Source of the DNA: Pedosphaera sp.
GTDB taxonomy: Bacteria; Verrucomicrobiota; Verrucomicrobiia; Limisphaerales; AAA164-E04
Assembly: GCA_002690655.1 (NCBI GenBank)
Contig: NZFL01000029.1
Span: 1-35,180, forward strand
Direction of reading: 5' to 3'
Length of the DNA: 35,180 bases
The notes under the pieces are model-generated. The model was given only the letters and a program-made list of their open reading frames with translations, was not told where the DNA came from and did not search any database. The translations under genes and the position numbers were made by a program. Positions within the stretch are counted from its first letter, which is position 1. Each line of letters starts with the position of its first letter. Below, piece after piece: positions 27,179 through 35,180 of the stretch.

Positions 27179-27997
27179 GTGAAGATCTTGGCCTCTTGAC
27201 AGATCAGGTCAATTCGCAAGCACATGCAACTCTTCCTCCGGGGTTGTCATTCCCAAAGTAGATGCTGATTTCAGTTATTAATGAAGCCAACCTCCAAGAA
27301 AGATGCGTTGCTAAGAAATCTTTTCTTCAACGGGGCAGGGTCTTTGTGTGTATTTCATAAGGTTTTTGCTCCTCTAGTAAGCATGCTTTACCTTGAATCC
27401 AATGCCGGCATGAGACACATGCCAGGGAAATACTTTTTAGTGGTGGTGTTTGATCGATGGGATATCGATTATTAATCGAGCAGCTTTTCGCAATTATATT
27501 TTTCAGAAGGTATCCAACAGGTCGTGCGTAAATTTTCTGGCAGATATATCCAAATACTTGCTGAGGTCGTTGCTCAATATTCCAGTCATCACAGGGGAAG
27601 GATCAACTCTTTTAAATACACAGGCCCTACTCCCGCTAATATGCGTGATTGGACCAGGACGGATCTGAAAACCCTGAGCCTTGAATCTCATCTTGAATTC
27701 AACGAATCAGGAATGGATCAACTGGTTTTTCCATTAAAGGAAAAAGCAAAATGGCAACGCTGAGCTGATAGACCACAAGGTTCTTTTTTGATTGCAAGGT
27801 GTCAGTTACCGTTGGGTCAAGAAGGATCCTGTTGCCAAACCATGATACCCTCCCACATGCACTCAAGGTATCCTGCGAAGATGTTCAAATTCATCGATAG
27901 GGCAAAAACGATGCCCTGCGTTTGCAGAATAAGATTCGCTAATCAGGGTTTGGGCCTGGCGTGGCCTTAGCTCCTCTACATGTGACTTAACGATAGC
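27179..27997. other. Long spacer between alaS and the oxidoreductase
   Basis: About 820 bases lie between the end of alaS (plus) and the end of the Gfo/Idh gene (minus). Open frames at 27281-27475 and 27524-27763 (plus) have no recognisable motif or ribosome binding site. I find no terminator with a convincing stem and T tract, no RNA gene and no mobile-element trace. It may hold a decayed gene. Confidence 0.4.
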
Positions 27998-29317
27998 TTA
28001 AAGCGTCCAGCCTTTTCGGTATTCTTTGTGCAGCATGTTTCTAGCTTTGCCTGACTTGCGGGTCGTGGCGGTTTCAGGGATGTAGTCGATGTCTCCACCA
28101 CTCCGATAGGAAACGCTACCCAAGAGTACGGTTTCCGTGAGTGCCCCTGCATAGTCAAAGTTGCACGTTGTATTGCCACCGTTGCGAATGGCTTCGGTCC
28201 ATTCCTTGTGATGACCGATGGAATTGGGGATGAACTCGTCAGGGCGTTCGAACTCCTTGTAAGTTGATTCTGGCAGCAGGCGGTGTTCGCCGTAGTTGGA
28301 AATGATCATGCCTTTCTCGCCCACGAATAATTGGCCGCTTCCAAAGTTCAATGGCTTGCCGTTTGAATCCTTCAGTGTCTTGACAATATCGGGAGTCCGG
28401 TTGCCATACCAGGTCAAGTGAACAGGTGATCTCTTTTCAATGGCTGGGTGGTAATAATCCACCTTCAAATGTCTTGGGGTAGTCACCGATTCTACCTCGG
28501 GGCCTTCTGTTTCAATTCTTGTGGGCTGGCGTAAGTTAAGCGCCCAATGGGCAAGGTCCATGTAATGGCACCCAAAGTCACCGAGTCTTCCGTTACCGTA
28601 ATCCCAGAAATTACGCCAGGTAGATGGATGAACCCCCTCACTATAGGGTCGTTCGGTTGCAGGCCCAAGCCAGAGGTCCCAATCCAGATTAAGTGGAGCT
28701 TGAGTGTTGGTCGTGAATTTTCCATCCGAATAAGAACTGCCTATATTGACCCACACATGAACGCGTTCCACTTTGCCAATGGCTCCTGATTGCACCAGTT
28801 CAACTACACGCCGATAATTATTACCCGCATGGATTTGCGTTCCCATTTGAGTGACCAGTCCTTTTTGTTTGGCAAGATCACTGAGCACTCGAGCCTCATG
28901 CACGGTATGTGTCAGGGGTTTTTCGCAATATACGTGTTTGCCCATGCGCATTGCCATGGCTGCAGCGGGTGCGTGGGTGTGGTCGGGTGTTCCAACCAGA
29001 ACGGCGTCGATGCGGTCTGCTTCCTTTTCCAGCATGATCCGAAAGTCTTTGTATTGGCGTGCGTCAGGTAATTTTTTCGCGGTGGCATCAAGCATGTTGG
29101 AATCCACATCTGACATCGCGACAATGGCCTCATGCGATGCGCCAGCGACATTGGCAGCAGCACGACCACCTGTTCCGATGGCGGCTATCTGGATTTTATC
29201 ATTGGGGGATTGAGCTTTGGCAATCCATGGAAAGGAAAGACCGGAAACACTGGATCCAACCAAAATAGAAGATTGCTTGAGAAATGACCTGCGCGATTTG
29301 GAATACCTAGAATTCAT
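27998..29317 (-). CDS. Gfo/Idh/MocA-family oxidoreductase, Tat-exported
   Basis: A 439-residue NAD(P)-dependent sugar or polyol dehydrogenase-like protein. A twin-arginine signal (SRRSFLKQSS, arginines 9-10) precedes a hydrophobic stretch ending near AKAQS, so the protein is probably folded with its cofactor and exported. The Rossmann part has IAAIGTGGRAA near residue 43, VGTPDHTHAP near 107 and the family's CEKPLTHTVHEAR near 131. The substrate domain has WDLWLGPATERPYS, HPSTWRNFWDYGNGRLGDFGCHYMDLA (240-265 region, containing the G-D-x-x-x-H type signature) and GEHRLLPE. These secreted members are very abundant in Planctomycetota and Verrucomicrobiota and tied to carbohydrate breakdown; the individual substrate is unknown. 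It is alone, divergent from mdh. Confidence 0.93.
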   Translation of the reverse strand: MNSRYSKSRRSFLKQSSILVGSSVSGLSFPWIAKAQSPNDKIQIAAIGTGGRAAANVAGASHEAIVAMSDVDSNMLDATAKKLPDARQYKDFRIMLEKEADRIDAVLVGTPDHTHAPAAAMAMRMGKHVYCEKPLTHTVHEARVLSDLAKQKGLVTQMGTQIHAGNNYRRVVELVQSGAIGKVERVHVWVNIGSSYSDGKFTTNTQAPLNLDWDLWLGPATERPYSEGVHPSTWRNFWDYGNGRLGDFGCHYMDLAHWALNLRQPTRIETEGPEVESVTTPRHLKVDYYHPAIEKRSPVHLTWYGNRTPDIVKTLKDSNGKPLNFGSGQLFVGEKGMIISNYGEHRLLPESTYKEFERPDEFIPNSIGHHKEWTEAIRNGGNTTCNFDYAGALTETVLLGSVSYRSGGDIDYIPETATTRKSGKARNMLHKEYRKGWTL

Positions 29318-29675
29318 GTATCAATCATGTGCTGCCAAAATCGAAAACAAAAGTTCAAAATGGTCAATGAAATCACCTCTCCTAACGGGATGTATTTTGC
29401 CCCTATCAAGGGGCAGTGCCATTCTTTTACAAATGACTTGCTCCATGATGTATTCGTTCAAATAATTTAGGACACGGCGAACTACGCATGGAAAAACTTT
29501 CATATTTTCAAAAACGTGCCTCTCCAAGGACAGTCGCAGCTCCTCATTTCCAATCAAATAAGGTGCTTTGGCCACGTTGCACTTGCGTTGATGAGCCATG
29601 AGCTTCTAATATGTTTCCACTTGGCTTGCTTCGGCTTGCCTTTGAACATTGAACCTGAATTCGAAAGTTTAGATA
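29318..29675. promoter_or_regulatory. Divergent intergenic region between oxidoreductase and mdh
   Basis: This 358-base region lies between divergent genes and should contain both promoters. A perfect inverted repeat TGCCCCT/AGGGGCA at 29398-29415 with a 4-base loop lies about 80 bases upstream of the oxidoreductase start and could be an operator or leader hairpin. A short tandem repeat (ggcttgcttcggcttgcc) lies near 29632-29640. The open frame at 29321-29599 (minus) is not convincing as a gene. Confidence 0.4.
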
Positions 29676-30668
29676 ATGAACGCAGCTCCCATTCGTGTGG
29701 CGGTGACCGGTGCCGCCGGTCAGATCGGTTATTCACTATTGTTCCGGATAGCATCCGGTGCGATGTTCGGCCCCCACCAGCCCGTGATCCTTCACCTGCT
29801 TGAAATCGAGCCAGCACTTCCTGCATTGCAAGGTGTTTGCATGGAATTGGATGACTGCGCTTTTCCTTTGCTGAAAGGCATTGTGCCTACTGCCGATTTG
29901 AATGAAGGTTTCAAAGGTGTCAACTGGGCGCTTCTAGTGGGCAGTGTTCCCCGCAAGCAGGGCATGGAGCGACAAGATCTCCTGGGGATCAATGGCAAAA
30001 TTTTCATTGGTCAGGGGCAGGCTATCCAGAACAATGCTGCTTCAGACGTCCGCACTCTAGTGGTTGGGAATCCATGCAACACCAATTGTCTGATTGCCAT
30101 GAACAATGCACCCGATGTTCCTCGTGATCGTTGGTTCGCCATGACTCGTCTGGATGAAAACCGTGCCAAATCCCAATTGGCCAAAAAAGCGGGTGTCGAT
30201 GTGACCGAGATCAGTCGTCTGGGCGTCTGGGGGAATCACTCAGCCACTCAATATCCTGATTTCACCAATGCTTGCATTGGGAGCAAGGCCGTGACTGATG
30301 TCATCAGTGATACTGATTGGCTCGAAGGTGAATTCCTTAGCACGGTGCAGCAGCGTGGAGCTGCCATCATCAAAGCGCGAGGGGCCTCGAGCGCTGCCAG
30401 CGCAGCCAATGCTGTTGTTGATACCGTTGCGTCAATCATCAATCCCACCATGAATGGTGATTGGCACAGTGTTTGCCTTTGCTCTGACGGAAGTTACGGT
30501 ATTGAAGAAGGATTGATAACGTCCTTCCCGGTTCGCAGTCGTGATCAGAAGCTGAACATCGTGAGTGGATTGGAAATCAATGCATTCAGCCAGAGTAAGA
30601 TTGACGCGACCATCAATGAATTAAAAGAAGAGAAAGCCATGGTTGCTAACCTTCTACCTGGTGCTTAA
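29676..30668 (+). CDS. mdh: Malate dehydrogenase
   Basis: A 330-residue NAD-dependent malate dehydrogenase of the TCA cycle, in the cytoplasmic-type (MDH1/plant-like) subgroup. The NAD-binding glycine motif GAAGQIG is at residues 12-18. The substrate-binding loop [11 protein letters not shown] carries Arg93 and Arg99. [10 protein letters not shown] and TRLDENRA give the asparagine, aspartate and arginine of the active site, and the catalytic histidine is His188 in [11 protein letters not shown]. The length is normal. The next gene starts three bases after the stop codon, so the two are co-transcribed. Confidence 0.96.
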   Translation: MNAAPIRVAVTGAAGQIGYSLLFRIASGAMFGPHQPVILHLLEIEPALPALQGVCMELDDCAFPLLKGIVPTADLNEGFKGVNWALLVGSVPRKQGMERQDLLGINGKIFIGQGQAIQNNAASDVRTLVVGNPCNTNCLIAMNNAPDVPRDRWFAMTRLDENRAKSQLAKKAGVDVTEISRLGVWGNHSATQYPDFTNACIGSKAVTDVISDTDWLEGEFLSTVQQRGAAIIKARGASSAASAANAVVDTVASIINPTMNGDWHSVCLCSDGSYGIEEGLITSFPVRSRDQKLNIVSGLEINAFSQSKIDATINELKEEKAMVANLLPGA

Positions 30669-30671
30669 GCG

Positions 30672-31376
30672 ATGTCAGGCTCTGAAGAATCCTGTTCTGA
30701 ATTGGCCAAGCATCTGGACTATACCTTGCTCAAGCCAGATGCAACCCTGCTGGAGATCAAAGCCCGTTGTCAGGAAGCTGCCGAGTTGGGGCTCTACGGT
30801 GTTACAGTGCACAGCTCGCGCGTTGTAGCCGCGGCTCTTGTTCTAGAAGACAGTTCCGTCAATGTCACCTGCGTGATCGGGTTTCCATTTGGAGCAATGG
30901 ATTCTGACATCAAGCGCTATGAGACAGAGGCGGCCGTCGATTTAGGGGCGCATGAAATTGCGCTAGTGGTGAATCCTGCTACGCTCAAAGATAATCAGCC
31001 CAAAGTTTTTTTCAGGGAACTGAGAGACGTGGTCGAGGCTGCGGATGTCAGGCCGGTCAAAGCCGTTTTTTGTCAGGGGCTTTTCTCAGAGAAAGAAGCG
31101 CGCGAAGCCATCGAGCTGGCGCGTGAGGCAGGGGTGCATACCATTGAATTGCTGGGCGGAGTCAGGCCCGAGCCGCTGGTGCCGGAGGACTTCATCAAGT
31201 TGCGTGATCAATGCCCCGAGGGAATGCAATTCAAGGTGACGGGGCCTCTGCTCAGGCAAAGTGAAGTTCTGGCATTCCTCCAATCTGGTGTGCACTGGGT
31301 GGGAACACCCGAGGCACGTCTGGTCCTCGAGGGTGATGAGATTGACGAGCCCGATCAAAAGCCGTTCAGAGATTAG
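30672..31376 (+). CDS. deoC: DeoC-family protein lacking the DERA catalytic residues
   Basis: A 234-residue TIM-barrel protein clearly of the deoxyribose-phosphate aldolase family. The N-terminus reads LAKHLDYTLLKPDAT, then VTCVIGFPFGA near residue 75, with GVHWVGTPEARLVLEG at the C-terminus in the place of the family's phosphate-binding GTSSG segment. The chemistry is altered, however. The motif that normally reads EIDMVIN is EIALVVN, so the catalytic Asp102-type residue is Ala97. The KTSTG motif holding the Schiff-base lysine (Lys167 in E. coli) is replaced by IELLGG, with Glu159 at that place. The second lysine (Lys201-type) appears kept as Lys188 in QFKVTGP. Other blocks, VCVNP to VTVHS and VILET to AVFCQ, have changed too. 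I infer that it does not form the usual Schiff base. The symbol denotes family only. It is coupled to mdh with a 3-base gap. Confidence 0.85.
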   Translation: MSGSEESCSELAKHLDYTLLKPDATLLEIKARCQEAAELGLYGVTVHSSRVVAAALVLEDSSVNVTCVIGFPFGAMDSDIKRYETEAAVDLGAHEIALVVNPATLKDNQPKVFFRELRDVVEAADVRPVKAVFCQGLFSEKEAREAIELAREAGVHTIELLGGVRPEPLVPEDFIKLRDQCPEGMQFKVTGPLLRQSEVLAFLQSGVHWVGTPEARLVLEGDEIDEPDQKPFRD

Positions 31377-31628
31377 TAGTGACTGCCCTGGGAGGGCGTC
31401 TCACAGTCGCATGAAAATTCTTAATATGACCTAGAGGAAGTTTCATTGAGCCAGAGTGGATCGCCTCCGACATGTATCTTTTGGTTTTCGTAATCTGTTT
31501 GTGTCAGGTGAATGGGGGCGGACGTCATGTTAAACAAGCGCTTGAATGTTTTTGATGGAAAGGGGCTTTCATTCATCCGAGAGATGATTCATGTGAATGA
31601 ATCCTCTGCTGCATAAGCGTCAAACGCA
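31377..31628. promoter_or_regulatory. Spacer before the copper ATPase gene
   Basis: No gene is seen. A weak hairpin GCCCT/AGGGC lies near 31384. A perfect inverted repeat GATTCAT/ATGAATC (31586-31592 and 31597-31603, 4-base loop) ends 25 bases before the start codon of the copper ATPase. It could be a metal-sensor operator. No ribosome binding site precedes ATG 31629. Confidence 0.4.
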
Positions 31629-33905
31629 ATGTCCTTCAATGCTACAAATGTTACTCAAATAAGCATCTCTGGCATGACATGCCAAAACTGTGCACGTCAT
31701 GCTACCGAGGCGCTCAACGCTGTGCCAGGCGTGGAGCGGGTCCGATTGCAACTGGAGCCTGGGTCAGCCGAGGTTTTCTGGGCAACGGATCAGGAATCAG
31801 ACATTTCCAAACTCGAGAAAGCCTTGGAAGATGTGGGATTTCAATGTGCTCAAATCGCTCCGGCCAAGTTCCATCGGGATACCAGATCAGGAAAAAGCAG
31901 GTTTTCAGGATGGGGTTTGAATCTTTTCCTGGGCGGTCCTGTTCTTATTCTCATGATGTTTGGGGAATGGGGGATGGAGTTGGGAACTTCCTCCAATTAC
32001 CGCACCTTCTCTTTTTTGTTCGCATCCTTAATTTTATTTGTTGCCGGTAGCCGGTTTTATCGAGGTGCCTGGCAGCAACTGAAAAAAGGACGGTCCAACA
32101 TGGATACGCTGGTTTCGATCGGCGCCAGCTCCGCCTACTTGTTCAGTATCTGGGGATGGATCTCGGGGAAAATGGTACATCTTTATTTCATGGAAACAGT
32201 AGGCATCCTGACACTCATCAGTCTGGGGCATTGGATGGAGGCAAAAGTCAGTGCCAAGGCCTCCAGCACTTTGAAATCCTTGATGCAACTGGCACCTCAG
32301 CGAGCCCGAAGGCAAGAAGCGAATGGAGCCTTTGAAGAGATCGATGTGTCTGAGTTGTATCAAGGCGATTTGATGGAGATTCGTCCCGGAGACCAGATAC
32401 CCGCGGACGGGAATATTGTTGAAGGCAAGAGTTCCGTAGACGAATCCATGCTGACAGGCGAATCCATGCCTGTGGAGAAAAGCGCAGGTAAAAAGGTCTA
32501 TGGCGCCACCCAGAACGGTCAAGGAAGACTTCTTGTTCGCGTCGTTGGGTTGGGGGAAGATACCGCTCTCGCCAGGATTATTCAGGTTGTTGAGCACGCA
32601 CAGAACAGCCGCGCCAATATCCAGCGTATTGGGGACAAGGTCAGTTCGGTCTTTGTTCCTGTGGTTGTCATGCTTGCCTTGATCACTCTGTTCGGTTGGT
32701 TTGTCTGGCCATCCGGAATGCAGCATATTTCAGAACTGATTCAACCCCTGCTTTGGTCAGCCCATGCGACGGAATCGGTTTTGGCTGCTGCCGTTCTTCA
32801 CAGTGTTGCCGTCTTGATTGTTGCATGTCCGTGTGCCATGGGACTCGCCACCCCTGCAGCCATCATGGCCGGAACCAATGCCGCTGCTGCTCGCGGTATT
32901 CTGATTCGAGATGGTGAAGCATTGGAAAAAAGTGGAACCATTACCTGTCTGGCGTTTGATAAAACAGGGACATTAACCCAGGGGAAACCCGAAGTCGCCG
33001 CCTTTGAATCGTTCAATGAATCAGTTGATTTTGATCACGTGAAAAAAATGACGGCTTCACTGTCCGCAAAATCCAATCATCCATTGAGCCGAGCCATTGC
33101 GAGCATGGAATGGGCCGAAGGAGGCGCAGACATTGATTGGAATGACTGGACTGAACATTCCGGTTTGGGGGTTCAAGCTTCACGATCCAGTGATGATGAA
33201 TCGGCTCAGGATGACCTTGTTCGATTGGGTTCTTTAAACTGGTTGAGGGGTCAGGGAGTTGCACTTGGCGCGTCTGATGCATTTCAAAAACGATGGATGG
33301 AGCAGGGGGCAACGGTCGTTGGGTTTTCAGTTAATCAAAATTTGATGGCGCTGCTTGCATTGAAAGATTTGATTAAACCCAAGGCATTCAAAGTCCTTGA
33401 GCGATTGCGCTCCAAAGGCTGGGCGATTCACATGGTCACGGGAGATCATAAGCGAACAGCTTCAGCCATTGCCAGTGAGCTAGGAATCGAGGACTCGCAC
33501 ATCCATGCAGAAGTGAAGCCAGAACAAAAGGCGACCATCATTCGGGATTTGCAGGATAGAGGGGAACGAGTTGCTTTTATTGGAGACGGAATCAATGATG
33601 CACCTGCTCTTGAACAGGCTGATTTGGGGATCGCAGTTTCACGGGCCAGTGACATTGCCCGTGAAGCATCCGACATGGTTTTACTCAAGGCCGGCATCGA
33701 CGCCATTCCTGAGGCGTTGAATTTGGCGAAGTCCACATTGAGGACGATCAAGCAGAATTTGTTTTGGGCTTTCTTCTACAATGCCGCCGCCATTCCTCTC
33801 GCCATGTTTGGTTTTATGAGTCCTTTGTTATGTGCGGCTGCAATGGGGTTCTCTGATGTATTGGTCATTGGAAATTCCTTACGCCTGCGATGGCTGAAAA
33901 AATAA
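31629..33905 (+). CDS. copA: Copper-translocating P-type ATPase (CopA type)
   Basis: A 758-residue P1B-type ATPase for copper/silver export across the inner membrane. It has one N-terminal heavy-metal-associated domain with the metal site GMTCQNC (Cys18, Cys21), then several transmembrane helices (the first pair about 95-140). An actuator domain has [19 protein letters not shown] and TGESMP near residues 255-280. The transmembrane metal motif CPC lies at 400-402 in [14 protein letters not shown]. The phosphorylation motif DKTGT is at Asp444, TGDH near 605 and the hinge GDGINDAP at 652-659. A single HMA domain and total length are normal. It is not linked to a visible regulator or chaperone gene and converges on groL. 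Confidence 0.95.
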   Translation: MSFNATNVTQISISGMTCQNCARHATEALNAVPGVERVRLQLEPGSAEVFWATDQESDISKLEKALEDVGFQCAQIAPAKFHRDTRSGKSRFSGWGLNLFLGGPVLILMMFGEWGMELGTSSNYRTFSFLFASLILFVAGSRFYRGAWQQLKKGRSNMDTLVSIGASSAYLFSIWGWISGKMVHLYFMETVGILTLISLGHWMEAKVSAKASSTLKSLMQLAPQRARRQEANGAFEEIDVSELYQGDLMEIRPGDQIPADGNIVEGKSSVDESMLTGESMPVEKSAGKKVYGATQNGQGRLLVRVVGLGEDTALARIIQVVEHAQNSRANIQRIGDKVSSVFVPVVVMLALITLFGWFVWPSGMQHISELIQPLLWSAHATESVLAAAVLHSVAVLIVACPCAMGLATPAAIMAGTNAAAARGILIRDGEALEKSGTITCLAFDKTGTLTQGKPEVAAFESFNESVDFDHVKKMTASLSAKSNHPLSRAIASMEWAEGGADIDWNDWTEHSGLGVQASRSSDDESAQDDLVRLGSLNWLRGQGVALGASDAFQKRWMEQGATVVGFSVNQNLMALLALKDLIKPKAFKVLERLRSKGWAIHMVTGDHKRTASAIASELGIEDSHIHAEVKPEQKATIIRDLQDRGERVAFIGDGINDAPALEQADLGIAVSRASDIAREASDMVLLKAGIDAIPEALNLAKSTLRTIKQNLFWAFFYNAAAIPLAMFGFMSPLLCAAAMGFSDVLVIGNSLRLRWLKK

Positions 33906-33932
33906 AAAGAGGCCGACAAAACTGTCGGCCTC
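33894..33932 (-). terminator. Intrinsic terminator of groL overlapping the copA stop
   Basis: A 10-base GC-rich stem (GAGGCCGACA/TGTCGGCCTC, 33909-33918 and 33923-33932) with a 4-base loop. Read on the minus strand it is followed by TTTTTATTTTTT, so it ends groL. That T tract is the last lysine codons and stop of copA on the other strand. On the plus strand no T tract follows, so it may only weakly end copA. Confidence 0.85.
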
Positions 33933-33965
33933 CGTGCAGTGATTTGTGATTTGTAATCCGAAAGA

Positions 33966-35180
33966 TCAGTAACCACCCATGCCACCCATGTCGGGACCGT
34001 GATGTCCACCAGCAGGTGCAGGAGCTTCTTTCTCAGGGAGCTCAGTGATCAACGCTTCGGTGGTCAACAACAGACCAGCGATTGAACCAGCATTTTGAAG
34101 TGCGGTGCGAGTCACTTTCTTGGGATCGACAACACCCGCTTTAACCAAGTCGGTGTATTCACCTGTTGCAACGTTGTAACCGTTGTTTGCCTTGACGCGT
34201 TTGACTTCCTGAACGATCAGTGAGCCTTCTTCGCCAGCATTGGCAGACAATGCGCGCAATGGTTCTTCAACGGCACGTTTGACGATGCTGATGCCGATGT
34301 TTTCGTCGTCGTTGGCACCTTCACATTTTTCAATGGCAGGAAGTGTGCGGAGCAATGCCACGCCACCACCAGGAACGATACCTTCTTCGACAGCTGCGCG
34401 GGTCGCATGCAATGCGTCTTCCACACGAGCTTTCTTTTCTTTCATCTCGGTTTCAGTTGCGGCTCCAACGTTGATCACGGCAACACCACCCGCCAATTTG
34501 GCCAGGCGCTCTTGCAATTTTTCGCGATCGTAGTCAGAGGTGGTTTCTTCGATCTGGCGGCGGATTTGGTTTACGCGGCCCTGGATGTCAGAGGATTTAC
34601 CAGCACCTTCAACGATGGTGGTGTTTTCCTTGTCGACAACAACGGATTTTGCGCTTCCCAAGTCGTCGATTGCAATGCTTTCCAACTTGATACCCAAGTC
34701 TTCAGTGATGCAGCGTCCACCGGTCAAGATGGCGATGTCTTCGAGCATAGCCTTGCGACGATCACCAAAACCAGGAGCTTTAACAGCACAGATGTTCAAA
34801 GTGCCACGGAGTTTGTTGACAACAAGAGTTGCCAAGGCTTCGCCTTCGATGTCTTCCGCAATGATCATGAGAGGTTTGCCAACCTTGGCTACCTTTTCAA
34901 GAATCGGGAGCAGGTCCTTCAAGTTGCTGACCTTCTTTTCGTAGATCAGAATGTAAGGATCGCTCAAGCGGGTTTCCATGGAATCGCTGTCGGTCACGAA
35001 GTAAGGGGAGAGATAACCTTTGTCGAACTGCATACCTTCAACCACGTCGAGAGTGGTTTCGATGGATTTTGCTTCTTCAACAGTGATGGTTCCGTCTTTA
35101 CCGACTTTGTCCATTGCGTCGGCAATGATTTCGCCGATGGTCGCGTCCCAGTTAGCGGAAACGGTTGCAACTTGCTTGAT
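33966..35180 (-). CDS. groL: Chaperonin GroEL, 5' end outside window
   Basis: The C-terminal about 404 residues of the 60-kDa chaperonin are seen and the frame is open to the right edge. Visible landmarks are a [25 protein letters not shown] segment (normally SAN-N/S-D), the [14 protein letters not shown] block, an apical domain with [21 protein letters not shown], then [31 protein letters not shown] and NAGEEG. The C-terminal tail ends [14 protein letters not shown], of the Gly-Gly-Met type. The protein folds others in the cytoplasm with GroES, whose gene is not in the window. The tryptophan in SANWD is unusual for GroEL. A strong terminator follows the stop. Confidence 0.96.
   Translation of the reverse strand: MKQVATVSANWDATIGEIIADAMDKVGKDGTITVEEAKSIETTLDVVEGMQFDKGYLSPYFVTDSDSMETRLSDPYILIYEKKVSNLKDLLPILEKVAKVGKPLMIIAEDIEGEALATLVVNKLRGTLNICAVKAPGFGDRRKAMLEDIAILTGGRCITEDLGIKLESIAIDDLGSAKSVVVDKENTTIVEGAGKSSDIQGRVNQIRRQIEETTSDYDREKLQERLAKLAGGVAVINVGAATETEMKEKKARVEDALHATRAAVEEGIVPGGGVALLRTLPAIEKCEGANDDENIGISIVKRAVEEPLRALSANAGEEGSLIVQEVKRVKANNGYNVATGEYTDLVKAGVVDPKKVTRTALQNAGSIAGLLLTTEALITELPEKEAPAPAGGHHGPDMGGMGGY

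Noticed and set aside
29321-29599. Possible 92-residue protein upstream of the oxidoreductase
   Set aside because: No motif is seen; it covers a divergent promoter region with an inverted repeat, so it is more likely regulatory DNA.
32034-32726. Open frame of 230 codons on the minus strand
   Set aside because: It is antisense to the transmembrane and actuator part of copA and has no recognisable domain.
1-35180. Search for tRNA or rRNA genes, CRISPR arrays and insertion sequences
   Set aside because: By eye I saw no T-loop-like GTTCGAATC cloverleaf set, no regularly spaced direct repeats and no transposase with terminal repeats. A covariance-model scan would be decisive.

Overview
The window comes from the chromosome of a Gram-negative member of the PVC group, most likely a Verrucomicrobiota bacterium. 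The evidence is the combination of a PSD1/DUF1553 plus DUF1501 gene pair, a PVC-type propeller/HEAT/cytochrome c protein, a prepilin-like protein with an H-X9-DG motif, large secreted repeat proteins with PA14-like domains, and a Tat-exported Gfo/Idh/MocA oxidoreductase. Assignment below phylum is not possible from sequence alone. Shine-Dalgarno motifs are weak or absent before most genes, so several starts are uncertain.

Layout. (1) 1-2976: the end of a DUF1553 gene overlapping a DUF1501 gene, a typical exported PVC pair. (2) 2977-4681: a decayed zone with a sodium:solute symporter pseudogene on the minus strand (stops and frameshifts), abutting an orphan C-terminal fragment of a secreted protein on the plus strand. 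(3) 4682-9158 (minus): a tightly overlapping three-gene operon of a LolD-like ATPase, a two-module FtsX-type permease and an AttH/CrtC lipocalin-like secreted protein. (4) 9575-12736: a PVC-type membrane-associated cytochrome protein. (5) 13155-14261 (minus): a GluR0-like ligand-gated potassium channel. (6) 14658-15671 (minus) and 15987-19745 (plus): a prepilin-like protein and a 1252-residue secreted protein with three near-identical modules and two PA14-like modules, followed by a secreted DUF5107-like protein. (7) 22005-27178: housekeeping genes apgM, a sugar nucleotidyltransferase, a small membrane protein and alaS. (8) 27998-29317 (minus): a Gfo/Idh/MocA oxidoreductase. (9) 29676-31376: mdh and a DeoC-family gene. 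(10) 31629-33905: a CopA-type copper ATPase converging on groL, which runs off the right edge.

Most interesting: the DeoC-family protein has lost the Schiff-base lysine and a catalytic aspartate while keeping the fold signature, so it is probably not a deoxyribose-phosphate aldolase. The GluR0-like channel is a rare architecture in bacteria. The repeat protein shows modules nearly identical in protein but diverged at synonymous sites. The symporter/secreted-protein graveyard at 3177-4303 records a rearrangement. I see no CRISPR array, tRNA, rRNA, intact transposase or phage module. I found no clear multi-gene novel defence or mobile system.
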